Shown: positions 11,504 through 21,356, numbered from the stretch's first letter. The stretch: DNA of 26,488 bases from Pelargonium cotyledonis (GCA_036897625.1 JAYMTA010000586.1:1-26488); one strand, 5' to 3'. Translations and numbers: made by a program. Notes: generated from the sequence alone by a model not told the origin.

Positions 11504-11603
11504 GGTGGATTCCGGTGATCGTCTGCGCGACGGCGGCGGCGGCGGCGATGACTGTGGAGGCTGCTTGTGAAAACTGTGAAATGGAGTGGTGTGGATTTAT
11601 ATA
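11504..11603 (-). promoter_or_regulatory. TATA box and short leader of asparagine synthetase gene
   Basis: On the minus strand TATATAAA lies at 11603-11596, 93 bp upstream of the ATG at 11503. A start about 30 bp downstream would give a leader near 65 nt. That leader holds a (GCC)n run at about 11533-11547 and no upstream ATG. No recognised G-box or other named element is seen next to it. Confidence 0.6.
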
Positions 11604-11789
11604 GTGGGTCGTTAATCACGGCCGTTGATTCTGACCCAGTTTCAAAAGATTCTCCTATTTTTATTTATTTATTTATTTAGTTTTGTAACGGAAAATCATC
11701 TTTTTTGGTCGTCTAATTATTTATTTTGTTACATGGCTATCTTTTTTAAGTCCGTGTACTCACATATTACATTTTTAAGCCGTTTTATT

Positions 11790-11910
11790 ATACCAGACTA
11801 ATTCCCATTCGAGAGCCTTCACTTCTCCATATTGGTGTGTTAAGCGGGGTTCGAACACAAGCGTTAATCTCACTCACGCAATCTATATTGCCAACTGCGT
11901 CACTAATTTT
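11790..11910 (-). mobile_element. tRNA-derived SINE candidate
   Basis: Read on the minus strand, TGACGCAGTTGG at 11902-11891 fits the RNA polymerase III A box (TRGYNNAGYNGG) and GTTCGAACCCC at 11856-11846 fits the B box (GGTTCGANNCC), about 34 bp apart as in tRNA genes. There is no cloverleaf, and the 3' part runs into unrelated AT-rich sequence, as in plant tRNA-derived SINEs. The ends are approximate and no target-site duplication was identified. Confidence 0.55.
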
Positions 11911-12564
11911 TGGGTCTATATTGTTATTTTTTTTCTAATTTTATCCCACTTTATTTGAAGGTAAAATATATATATCAGTTGGTTGATATAAAATTATATC
12001 AGTCGTACTTAACTAAGTCAATAATACGGTCACAACTCATTTAAAATCACTTTAAAAACATTTAAATGTAAAGATTCTAAGATTGGGTAGGTGAGTGAGT
12101 GAGATTGAGACTGGGTCTAAAATTGATACATCTGTGACCGTACAGTTGTCAATGTTTTGCTAATAGTATATGGCTGCGCTCTAAAGATTCATTAAGTATC
12201 TTACTGATTTTCTAATTAATTTAGGAAGGGTTCCATTTTTTTTTTATTTTTAAATGAGGTTCATATTTCAAATTCATATGAATGGTACAAAAGTAATAAA
12301 AAAAAGTATAAAAAGAATTTTAGCTCAAAGTAATGAATAATTTTTTTTTCTTCTTATTGTAATCTCACGTGCAGTACTTTTATTGTAACAAACTCAACAA
12401 GTTATACCAAGCGATACATTAATATAACGTTTTTAATGGTAAAATATGGTATCCAATTCGAACTACTTGATGCAATGGAGAATTTAAGGGGCGACCGTGG
12501 TGTGCCGTTGCTCATGTCAATCTTCCAGAATTCGTATACATACTAATGAAATATGTTATTTTGG

Positions 12565-12700
12565 TCAGGCGTGTCTTGCTCAAGTGGAAGCAATGCTCAG
12601 GACGGTTTAATCTTGAGGTGCTTGATTCAAATTTTGTTTTTACTTGTGTGTCATCTCTTGAACAAATTTCTGGCTCCGTCATTGACGTGTAGTTACCATA
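12565..12700 (+). mobile_element. Degenerate SINE-like sequence
   Basis: TTGCTCAAGTGG at 12576-12587 resembles an A box, and ttgattcaaattt at about 12622-12634 is a degraded B box. The tail near 12665-12685 (tttctggctccgtcattg) resembles a sequence I remember from plant SINE 3' parts. Both boxes deviate from consensus, so this is weaker than the other two SINE calls. Confidence 0.35.
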
Positions 12701-13738
12701 TTTAGACATGCTCAAGTACTTTTGACCTTCTATATATAGAAAACAAAAAGTAAAAATAAATTTGATTCCCCAATTCCTAAGTCACACAATATGAAATATA
12801 CCTATTCTTGCAAGAAAATGCAATCCAACCCACTGCTTGGATAATGGAACTCACATAGGTCCACTGAAATCCTCAAGCAATAGCACTAATTCCCAAACTG
12901 CCCCTACACCATTAGTATTCAATCTTGACTCCCTATTGGCTCATTAAATCACATTTAAAGCTTCACTACTAAAATTGTTGTATTCAATGCAAGGAAGAAG
13001 ACAAAAAAAAAAAAAAAAAACTTCAAAGAGATTTTTTTTAGGGTCACTCCCATTATACAACACTTATAACATAAAGCTCAATAGTCCAACGTCTTGTACC
13101 TTTCGACCATTGAGGTTTTGATATCATGCGGTTAACTTGGCCTTCTGCATAAATAACTTGGTAAAAGAGCGATCTAAATAGAAATGATTAAACCTCATCA
13201 GCAATATTGGGTCAACTCTATAATGAAACGCTAATTTGGGAAAGAATGACGCTAGACAAAGATCTATTACTTTATTGTCTTACCCATTTACTTTTCTAAT
13301 ATTCCCAAAAAGTCTAAAATATTTATTCATAATATTTAATTAATATATGTATTTTTATATTTCGTAATTTCATCACATTTTTCACGTCATAACTTATCAA
13401 ACAATCAAACTTTTTAAAACTCTTTATCAACTCTCACTGTCTTTAGTTACCCAAATAGTTAAACACTCAATTTTATACTTCTATAGACAATATTTTAACC
13501 TCGACAAATATTTTTCAAAAATTGTTACGGTGTTACCAAACAAGCACTAAGTTTACATGTGATTTTGATATTAATTTTCTTGTTCATTTAATGCATAGCT
13601 CCATTTATAGAATCAAACTTCAATACGTAAAGGCTAAAATAGTAAAACTAAAAATAAAGGAAACAATGCTTTTACTTTTAGGTTTTGGCATTTTGCTTCT
13701 TCACATTGTTTAAAGCAAAACAACCTTTGCATGGAATC

Positions 13739-13748
13739 GTATATAAAT
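13739..13748 (+). promoter_or_regulatory. TATA box upstream of the orphan GDSL exon
   Basis: tatataaata about 200 bp before the ATG at 13947. The region upstream (13655-13730) resembles the region upstream of the second first exon (about 15035-15110), showing that promoter and exon were duplicated together. Confidence 0.45.
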
Positions 13749-13946
13749 AAAAACTCACCAACTTGTCTCTTATTATTATTAGTTATTACATACAAAAAAA
13801 CAAACATCAACTTGTGTTTTTGTTTTTGTTTTTGTTTTGTTGTGTCTCGTGAAGCTATATTGTTTTTAGTTCTTTATATTAATTTTATATTATACACAAA
13901 CATTATTTTTTTTAAATCACACTCTTCACTCCAAAAAATATATCAT

Positions 13947-14187
13947 ATGAACTTGAATGTGCAAATTGTTATAATATTGACATTATCCACAAGCTTCTTC
14001 AGCTGGAAATGTCATTGTTTACCGGTCAAGATTCCGGCAGTTTTCAATTTTGGAGACTCCAACTCCGACACCGGAGAGCTCGCCGCCGGCCAAGGGTTTA
14101 GACTTGGCCTACCTTATGGAGAGACTTACTTCAAAATTCCCACCGGCGGGAGGTTCTCCGATGGGCGTCTTATCGTTGATTTTCTAA
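13947..14187 (+). CDS. Orphan or alternative first exon of a GDSL esterase/lipase
   Basis: ATG at 13947 opens 80 codons plus one base, ending at the good donor A|GTAAGC (14188). It encodes a hydrophobic secretion signal, then the GDSL block I FNFGDSNSDTGEL and GRFSDGRLIVDFL. The phase (1) and end point equal those of the first exon at 15286-15544, so it would splice in frame to 15810 and give a 382-residue enzyme. No exons 2-5 belonging to it are visible in 14188-15285. Its variable part (AAGQGFRLGLPYGETYFKIPTGG) differs from the neighbour and, from memory, is closer to the At3g05180-type paralogue. Two readings remain: an alternative first exon of the gene below, or the remnant of a tandem paralogue that lost its 3' exons. 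The open frame and intact splice site suggest it is not old debris. Confidence 0.65.
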
Positions 14188-15285
14188 GTAAGCATATTGT
14201 TTAATTATGTGTGTTAATCTATATGATGATGATGATGATGATTATTATTATTATTATTGTTTTGCGAATAATTGTTTGTTAATTAGTTGGTGATAAGTGT
14301 GACTAAAAATTGTGTGTTTCATTAATAAAATGTGTTTAAAATTCTTGTTTGAAGTTCGCGCGGTCAAAGTTAGTATTGATATGACAAATTAATTGTCTCG
14401 TCATTGACATTTTAGATTGGGATCCGTTTAAAGAATGGGTTGATAACTATAACAAACTCTAAGTTTTACTAGCAAATTTTTTTAGGAATTATTATTAAAG
14501 TTAGCAAGCATAAGTTTGCTCTAACAATATGTCTCATCGTAGATATTTTAACGAAGCATTTGCTTATACCATATGCTTATTTTTATTATTAGTTTTCTTT
14601 GATCACTTATTTGTTGCATCGTGGCAAGTGTGATTACGACGTATTAGTTTGATTTAAACCAAAATCAGGTCGACCAAAGTTTTATCGTTCCACCTTTTAG
14701 ACATCATTTTGAGCAGAAGACTTTCCAATCTCGTGCAAGAGCAAATATCTTTGAGAAGTGTTGTAGGAGGACTTCCTCCTCGAGGTCGCATAGTTTTAAA
14801 TATACTCTCCAGCGGACTCATCCTAATTGACACCTTATTTAAGGAGAATGTAGTGTTACTAAATGAAGCTCTTGATTTTTGGTATTAACAATTTCTAAGA
14901 TAATGACTAATTAAACAAATGTTTATATTAATTGTTGTTGATCAAAATTATTTATTTTACATCATCTAAAAATAAGATAAAGAAGCATAGTAGAGAGAAG
15001 TCAATCTCTCTTCCTTCCTAAAATAGTGTACTTAAGAAATAATTGTTACTTTTGGGCTTTGGCCCCATTTTTGCTTCTCATTATTTAAATGAAACTTAAA
15101 ATGCAAACAAAAATCTACCAAACCTATAGTTGTTATCAATATAAAATAATAACAATATTAGTAATAATAATAACAAAATAATGTACCAAACTTTTGAGAA
15201 AATCATTTATATAGTTGTTAGTGTTGTTGATGGTTGGAAGTGAAAGAAAGCTACATTCCATTTCATTTGCCAATTTTTTGTTGCA
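14188..15285. other. Sequence between the two GDSL first exons
   Basis: No GDSL exons 2-5 are recognisable on either strand. There are ATG/ATT trinucleotide runs at 14222-14259 and AT-rich sequence. About 15035-15130 is a diverged copy of the upstream region of the first orphan exon. tttatatag at 15206-15214 is a plausible TATA box, 72-80 bp before the ATG at 15286. Confidence 0.55.
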
Positions 15286-17683
15286 ATGGCTCCTAATATT
15301 GCCATTGCCAACACCAAGAGCCATTGTTTTCTCCAAATTCTCATCTTCCTATCCATTTTCACAACTCTTTCCACTTCCATACAATTCAATTTCCCTGCAG
15401 TTTTCAACTTTGGGGACTCGAATTCCGACACCGGAGAACTCATTTCCGCTGGAATTGAACATCTCGACCCTCCAAACGGTCAGAATTACTTCCGCATTTT
15501 TTCTGAACGATACAGCGATGGACGCCTCATCATCGATTTTCTCAGTAAATTTCTACGCATTTTGTTACTTCTTTGATGTGCACGTTTTTCTATGCACGTT
15601 CGTTTTTAACCGTTACATTTTCTTCTCTCAAACGAATCAAAATATTAAATATTTTAATTGAAGTTGGTAATTTGGGTTTTAGGTCGGGTTTGGATCGAGT
15701 TTTCTAGATTCGGGTTGGAAAGACCTGATAAAAAAGGGATCCGAGTTGCGGGTTTTAGATTTTAGGTGTAAAATGTGTGATTTTATATAGATAATTTATT
15801 GTTTTGCAGTGGATGCATTGGACTTGCCATTTCTAAATGCCTATTTGGATTCAATTGGTGCACCAAGTTTCCAAAAGGGTTGCAATTTTGCTGCAGCTGG
15901 CTCCACAATTCTTCCTGCAAATCCAACTTCTGTTAGTCCATTTTCATTTGGGGTTCAAGTGGCTCAATTTCTCCGGTTCAAATCGCGGGTTATCGAGTTG
16001 CTGGCTAAGGGTTCGGACCTGAATTCGTTCAATTTTGTGATTTGGATTTTGGTAATTTGAGCTTGAAATGTTGCAATTGACAAATATTTTTTTGGTTTTC
16101 AGGTAAGAAATTTGCCAAGTATTTGCCTCCACAAGACTATTTTCAGAAGGGGCTTTACATGTTTGACATAGGCCAGAATGATCTAGCTGGTGCATTTTAT
16201 TCCAAGTCTTTGGACCAGATTGTTGCTTCAATTCCAACCATTTTGTCCGAATTCGAAACCGGAGTCAAGGTTAGACCGGATTTACACTATGTTTTAGTCG
16301 GTTCAATCAGACCGACCGTCAAGTTAGAAATGGTCAACTTATTAATAAATTGAACCGGACAATATTAGTTTCTGGTGAACTGTTTCTAACCCATTAGAAG
16401 TTTAGAAATAAACGGGGAGGTTTAATTGATCTAATGATCACTTCAGTTAGTTTTATCACCTCGTTTATGAACCAGACCAGTCAAAATGAACTCTCGATAA
16501 ATTTGATTGAGATCGGCTGGTGAACTGGTTGAGCTACATAACAAAAACTTTTGAAAGTAGTTAAGGCCAGGATCAGACTGGTCAAATTGATTGGCTTCAT
16601 CAAAATCGATTGATGAACTGGTTTGACCTGATTAGTCAAACTGGTGATACCAAAACCGACATCTCGGTCTGATTTTCAAAATCCTAGTTTTTCTTCCAAC
16701 TGACTTAACATAGAATCAAACCGGTCCGGTCCGGTTCACATCTCATTGTGTATGTATTGTTTTTTCAGAAATTATATGACCAAGGAGCAAGAAATATGTG
16801 GGTCCACAACACAGGGCCTCTTGGTTGCTTGCCACAAAATGTTGCCAAATTTGGAAGTGACCCAACAAAGCTTGATGAGCAAGGGTGTGTGAGCTCTCAC
16901 AACCAAGCTGCTAAGCTTTTCAATCTGCAGCTACATGCTCTCTGCATAAAGCTCCAAGCCCAATTCACTGATACAAACATCACTTATGTGGATATGTACA
17001 CCATCAAATCAAATCTCATAGCAAATTATTCAAGATATGGTCAGTGCCTCTCTCTCTCTCTCTCTCATATTTTTTTCTTTTCTTCATCAACAAGTCTTCT
17101 TGAGTAGGTGAAATGGCCTTATAATATGGTTGTTTCCTTCATTTTCTTAAAAAGTAGCTTAGAGTTGAATAATGTTGTTTTGTTGAAGTGTCACAAGGAC
17201 ATGATATCATCATCCCAACAAATTCTACCACCTAGTCCACACCTTTTACGGGCTGGGTAAAGGTTAGGCCTTTTCGACCAGAACACGACCTGAATTTCGA
17301 ATTGTCAGCTCTAGGGTTATCTGGTATTAGGCAATGTCAACTATGATATCAGATATGATAAAAACAATTGAAAGAGAAAAATAAACTGATCTGACAGTAA
17401 ATGCTAATATGCAGGATTTGAGCAACCAATAATGGCTTGCTGTGGCTATGGAGGAGCTCCACTGAACTATGACACTAGAGTTGGCTGTGGCCAGACCAAA
17501 ATTCTCAATGGCACCACAGTTACAGCCAAAGCTTGCAATGACAGTACTGAATACATAAATTGGGATGGAATTCACTACACAGAAGCTGCAAATCAATACA
17601 TTTCGTCGCAGATACTTACCGGGAAATTCTCTGATCCTCCTTTCGCAGACAAAATGCCTTTCCTTCTCAAGCTCAAGTTCTAG
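15286..17683 (+). CDS. GDSL esterase/lipase, secreted, 5 exons, 388 aa
   Basis: Exons 15286-15544, 15810-16010, 16103-16269, 16769-17039 and 17415-17683 (TAG), 1167 nt, phases agree. A signal peptide covers roughly residues 1-31. SGNH-hydrolase blocks: FNFGDSNSDTG with nucleophile Ser45; GCNFAAAGST with oxyanion Gly about 110; IGQND with Asn179; and WDGIHYTEAAN with Asp350 and His353 of the catalytic set. So the enzyme should be active as a secreted or cell-wall ester hydrolase; the substrate cannot be read. Length and the end LLKLKF fit what I remember of Arabidopsis At1g54790. Exon 2 uses a donor with a poor context (G|GTTCGG), chosen because it alone restores ..LLAKG-KKFAKYLP. FSERYSDGR replaces the usual PSGRxxDGR. 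Intron 3 is rich in ccggtccgg motifs. The gene converges on TLP18.3. Confidence 0.93.
15660..15745 (-). repeat. Dispersed gaattgtcagc repeat, copy E
   Basis: On the minus strand caggtctttccaacccgaat, then gatccaaacccgacctaaaa and ccaaattaccaac, parallels copies at 17240-17318 and 21935-22004. It lies in intron 1 of the GDSL gene. Confidence 0.45.
16290..16745. repeat. ccggtc-rich element in GDSL intron 3
   Basis: The 499-bp intron holds many aaccggtc/gactggt-type motifs and ends with ccggtccggtccggttc at about 16720-16737. A related motif cluster occurs in the NHX gene at 22995-23072. Probably a decayed non-autonomous transposon or a simple repeat; I see no clear termini. Confidence 0.4.
17047..17066. 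repeat. (CT)n microsatellite
   Basis: About nine CT units only 8 bp after the exon 4 donor (17040) of the GDSL gene. Such a pyrimidine run is length-variable between individuals. Confidence 0.8.
17240..17318 (+). repeat. Dispersed gaattgtcagc repeat, copy A
   Basis: Contains gggtaaaggttaggccttttcgacc, cacgacctgaattt and cgaattgtcagctcta. Shares order and spacing of these blocks with copies at 18820-18876, 21935-22004 and, inverted, 15660-15745 and 20740-20870. It lies in GDSL intron 4. Confidence 0.55.
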
Positions 17684-18435
17684 AAAACCAAAAATGTGTG
17701 TATCCGAATATTCGATATCTACTTGTACTATTATATGTAACATGTAAGCTATTAATAGAAGATATAATTTCATTTCCATTCACATTCTAAGAAGAAAACC
17801 AATGATCAAATTTCGAGATACACATACTTTTCATACATGAACTTTCTCCAAATGTATATTCCGTTAAGGTATGCTAATGTGACAGTCCAATCATCAATTT
17901 TAGCAAACATGAAGAGTGGCGTGTCAGTATTGTTGATTGTCTTTGACTAAATGATGATCGATATTGACTTACTTGTACCAACAAATATTTTCTTTCTAAA
18001 ATCACATTTTCAGCATTGACCGGTAAGTTAGTTGGAGCTGAAAACATAATTATAAAAAGAAAATATTCGCTGGTCAAAGCCAGTCAACACCATCAATGTT
18101 TGGTCCAAATCCACGTCAGCTAATATTGACATGTCATTCTTCACGATAGCAAAAGTTTCTGATTGGACTGTCACGTAAGCATAAATATTAACAGAAAATT
18201 TTAACACCGCTCGTGTTCAGCACCTGTTTGTACTAAGTTTGGCAAAATGGGCCTTTTTTCTACTTTTGGTAAAAGTTCATGAATGAAGAATATGCAGTGT
18301 CCTCAAAATTTTAACCAAAATTCTGTTCTTGTTCTCTGATAACACTCATTTATCATTTTTAACATGATCATTTTGTACAATTACGTGTTAACTGAAATAC
18401 AGAGAAATGACTTGAAAGGTAAATATTTATAAGAC
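17684..18435. other. Convergent spacer between GDSL and TLP18.3 genes
   Basis: Holds the 3' UTRs of both genes. No ORF of note, no RNA gene and no clear repeat is seen. A run of short sequences such as gacagtccaatcat (17881) and gattggactgtcacg (18161) forms a loose inverted pair about 280 bp apart. Confidence 0.5.
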
Positions 18436-20430
18436 TCACTTCCTAGAAACATAAGCATAATATTGTGCCATTGGAACAACAAAGGCAATTACCAGCAAAC
18501 CTCCAACCACAAGACTGAATTGTCCTCGCTTCTCGTCTGTCTCTTCTCGGGTTTTGAAGTTGGATTCCCGCTTATTGTCCTTGAAATTCGGCCCACCGGG
18601 ATCTGGCAGCCCATCAATGGCAGCAACTAGCCGTTTTGCGCTGCTGTAAAGGGCTTCATTGTACTTCTCTTCTGTTGCCAACACTGCAAATAGAGGTGCA
18701 ACAACACGGTCACTATAGTATATGTTTTGTGACTATTTCTCTAGTCTATTCTATGGGTGCTATTATCAAGTAGCTAACTTATGGAAAAAACACAATAACC
18801 ATAAGTAAATCAAACCTCTAGCAGGTCGATTCCAGGTTAGGAATTTTCAAACCAACCCGAATTGTCAGCTCTAACTTAATGAATGATATGTAGGATACTG
18901 AAAAGCAAGTGCAAGCTTACCAGGAAGGTTCTCAGATACAGTGGCATCAAGAACTTTTTCACCTACAGCTTCAATAAATGCAGGGCCGCCAGTAATGGCT
19001 CCTTCCTTCTGACTGGTAACAAGTACAACAATGCCCTTGTTATTGCCTTCTTCCACGCTCGGGTACCAACGCTCCAAAACTTGGTCGGCATACTCGAATG
19101 CATCAGCTTTGCTCTGAGACAGATTTTATTCACAACTATTTAATCAATCAGGTAAGATCTCCCGGCCCGCACTCAAACTCAGTCTTGATCGATTTCTACT
19201 AAAAACATATTAAAGACAAATCCATATATAGATATTAGAGAGAAAGGAGTTCCTTCTTGCATTGTTTGTTTACTGAGAAAGTAATATTTTTCTTGAAAAG
19301 TTAGTGATTCCATATATATCTCAAGGATCAACAAAAGCTACAGAAGTCGGTATATAGAAGAAAATCCACATCTCAATCTTCTTACATTGTTTGCTGAGAA
19401 AGTAAAGTAACATTTTTCTCAGAAAGTTAATAACTCAGACATTTCATACATACAGCTCAAAGATCAACGCCTCCATTTACATTAGAAAATAAATACCCCT
19501 TCCCAGTCCAATGTTATTACATTGTTCGTTTCCTAAGAAAGCAAAGTAGCATATTTTTCTTGGAAAATCACTAATTATGGTTAAAGGGCATCAGACAATT
19601 CCAATTTTTAGCTAACTAATAACCTCATTGAGTCATTAACAAACACTTGATCTTGTTTGTTTCCTAAGAAAGTAAAGTAGCATTTTTATATTGAAAATCA
19701 GTAATTCCAGTTAAAGGGTATCAGACAATTTCAACATATAGCAAACTAATAGCCTCATCGAGGCATTTTACGGAACACTTGGTCTTGCTTGTTTGCTGAG
19801 AAAGTGAAGTAACAATTTTCTCAGAGAGTTAGTCCCATTCCCTATCAAATCTTATTACTTTGCTTATTTCCCAATAAACTAAAGCAACAATTTTTCTAGG
19901 AAAATCAGTAATTCCAGCTAAAGGGTTTCAGAAAATTAACAAGTTCATTGAGGCATTTTAGCAGACACTCGGTGGGTGTTCAGAGAAGCACTTACAGTAA
20001 GCTTACGAACAGTCACGAAATTGATATGAATCTTCTTCCTGGCTTCCAAATCCGACAACAATCGCTTCAAATCCGATCTCGTGATCCTACTAAGCACGCC
20101 CGCATCGTCAACCACGTACGATTCCTTGGGCGGACCGTCATTGAGAATATCAAATTCAGAAGCTATCGCAGCATTTCCAAGCACAGGCGTGAAGGTGAGA
20201 GCCAGAGAGAGAGCTAGAGCCGCGAGTCCTTGCTGGGCCTGAGCGAACCAGCTTGGGGATGTTGCAGAAGCAGCAGGGAGAGACGATTTGAGGGTTTGAG
20301 GAAGTGGGTTTGATCTGAGAGTGCAAGAAATTGATCTGGCGAGCTGGTGGTGGTGGTGGGTGGGTTTTGAAGATGAAGGTTTGTGGGAGAAGAGAGGAGA
20401 GAGAGAGTGAGGAGAGAGAATGGTTTCCAT
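18436..20430 (-). CDS. TLP18.3: TLP18.3, thylakoid TPM-domain protein, 3 exons, 291 aa
   Basis: Exons 20430-19996, 19113-18921 and 18683-18436, 876 nt, GT..AG, phases agree. The ATG at 20430 is the first in frame that gives a normal transit peptide. Residues 1-65 are a Ser/His-rich chloroplast transit peptide. A hydrophobic stretch LAALALSLALTF (69-80) and an Ala-rich NAAIA site near 90 form a lumen-targeting signal. The TPM/DUF477 domain follows, with YVVDDAGVLSR, GIVVLVTSQKEGAITGGPAF and EAVGEKVLDATV. One membrane helix lies near 265-285 before YAYVSRK. Known of the family: the Arabidopsis protein (UPF0603, At1g54780, 285 residues) acts in photosystem II repair, in D1 turnover and dimer reassembly, with acid phosphatase activity reported. 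Length and topology match. It is head-to-tail with NHX upstream and converges on the GDSL gene. Confidence 0.95.
18820..18876 (+). repeat. Dispersed gaattgtcagc repeat, copy C
   Basis: ctagcaggtcgattccaggttagg, then ttttcaaaccaacc and cgaattgtcagctctaac. It is the shortest copy and sits in TLP18.3 intron 2. Confidence 0.5.
19258..19978. repeat. Tandem array filling TLP18.3 intron 1
   Basis: Six diverged units of roughly 130 bp begin near 19261, 19385, 19521, 19653, 19785 and 19860. Each carries a core like ttgtttgctgagaaagtaa, then agtaacatttttct and a ..aaaatcagtaattcc.. block. The units at 19521, 19653 and 19860 also share taaagggtatcagacaatt and a cctcattgaggcattt..acactt segment. The last unit is shorter and ends about 20 bp from the exon 1 donor. 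The array makes up most of the 882-bp intron. Confidence 0.75.
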
Positions 20431-20600
20431 TGGAGATAGAGACAAATCAGAAATGGTGGGATTGGAAGTTGAAGAAGAAGAAGAAGATGAAGTTTATGGC
20501 TGTGATCTGTTGTTTGCAAATGGGATTGGTTGGCTGATATTTTTGAATATGGATAATGTAACGTCTTTTAGCCATGGAAAAAAAAAAGCCATGGCCACAA
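20431..20600 (-). promoter_or_regulatory. Probable TLP18.3 leader and proximal promoter
   Basis: On the minus strand the leader side is a pyrimidine tract of CTT repeats (about 20470-20490). Further upstream are an inverted CCAAT motif (ccaaccaatccc near 20522-20533) and an ACGT core (agacgttac near 20561-20569). No clear TATA box is seen, which is common among plastid-protein genes. A direct repeat agccatgg flanks a poly-A/T run at 20571-20594. The role of each is inferred. Confidence 0.35.
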
Positions 20601-21356
20601 TTAGGGGCATTTCTGTCTTTTCACCCCTTGCAAAAACCATTTTGAACCCTATAAAAAAATTCGAGTCGAATCAGGCTTAAAATTGTTGGAGCAAAATTCG
20701 AGCTCACGGATTTCGAATCAAAAGAGTTATTTTCATTTTAATAGAGGTGACAATTTGAGTTTCGGGTTAAAAATGTCCAACCTTAATCTGACCTAAGATG
20801 AGTGAGGGTTTAATCGAGTTTTAAATGGAGAAATATACAGGTTTCATGTGGTTTGACCGACCCGACCCATTGTTTCTTAATGTGGGTGAAAAATGAAATT
20901 GACCTGCAACGATGTGTTCTTTCCCGTGCATAGCCATGACGAATTTGTCATGGCAAGTCATTGCCTGTATCGTCAAAGTTTTTCCAATAAAAGTTCAATT
21001 ATGTTGAACAAAATTGCATAGCTCGGAACCATATTGAAACCATATGAGCAGTTTAAACTTTAAAATCGAATAAAAACTTAAATGGGGTAACAAATCGGAA
21101 CAAAATGAATAGTTTAAGAACCGAAGGGTAACATCCTGTAACATAGCTGAAAGAATATAGGTACACAAGCATTCTAGTGTTCCCTCTCTAGCAAAATTCA
21201 AATACATGCTATAGCATATCAAAGCTCAAGCAATAGCTATAGCATACACTTTACATTTTATACATACCTAAATCACAATTCTAATCATCATCATCAACAA
21301 CAACATTAATCAATAATCAAGATGAGACGATCGATTAATTGACCTTAAATTCGAGG
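20601..21356. other. Spacer between TLP18.3 and the NHX 3' end
   Basis: Distal upstream region of TLP18.3 and 3' UTR of the NHX transcript. Apart from the repeat copy at 20740-20870 it is AT-rich single-copy-looking sequence with no gene signal. Confidence 0.5.
20740..20870 (-). repeat. Dispersed gaattgtcagc repeat, copy D
   Basis: Reading the minus strand gives gggtcgggtcggtcaaacc near the start and aacccgaaactcaaattgtc, then acctcta, at the end. It corresponds to the aacccgaattgtcagctcta end of copies A-C with a small insertion. Confidence 0.45.

Larger units (their letters stand above)
11604..13735. other. Spacer between asparagine synthetase and GDSL genes
   Basis: Contains the upstream region of the asparagine synthetase gene, two SINE candidates listed separately, a poly-A run near 13004-13020 and very AT-rich sequence at 13260-13520. 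No ORF resembles a protein family I know. The end near 13530-13550 (gtgttaccaaacaagcac) is reminiscent of hAT/PIF-type MITE termini, but I could not find a matching inverted partner. Confidence 0.6.

Noticed and set aside
11308-11619. 103-codon minus-strand frame with an arginine run
   Set aside because: A shifted frame over the leader and first exon of asparagine synthetase; the Arg run is the (GCC)n leader repeat read out of frame.
11846-11902. Functional tRNA gene
   Set aside because: A and B boxes are present, but no acceptor or anticodon stems can be paired, so it is better called a SINE or relic.
13200-13560. Possible hAT or PIF MITE ending gtgttaccaaacaagcac
   Set aside because: No matching inverted terminal repeat or target duplication found to the left.
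13731-13946. In-frame extension upstream of the orphan GDSL exon
   Set aside because: Includes the TATA region and low-complexity T/G runs. The ATG at 13947 directly precedes a normal signal peptide.
20004-20519. Overlapping frames on both strands around TLP18.3 exon 1
   Set aside because: Shadows of the transit-peptide exon; the frame from 20430 alone continues into the TPM domain.
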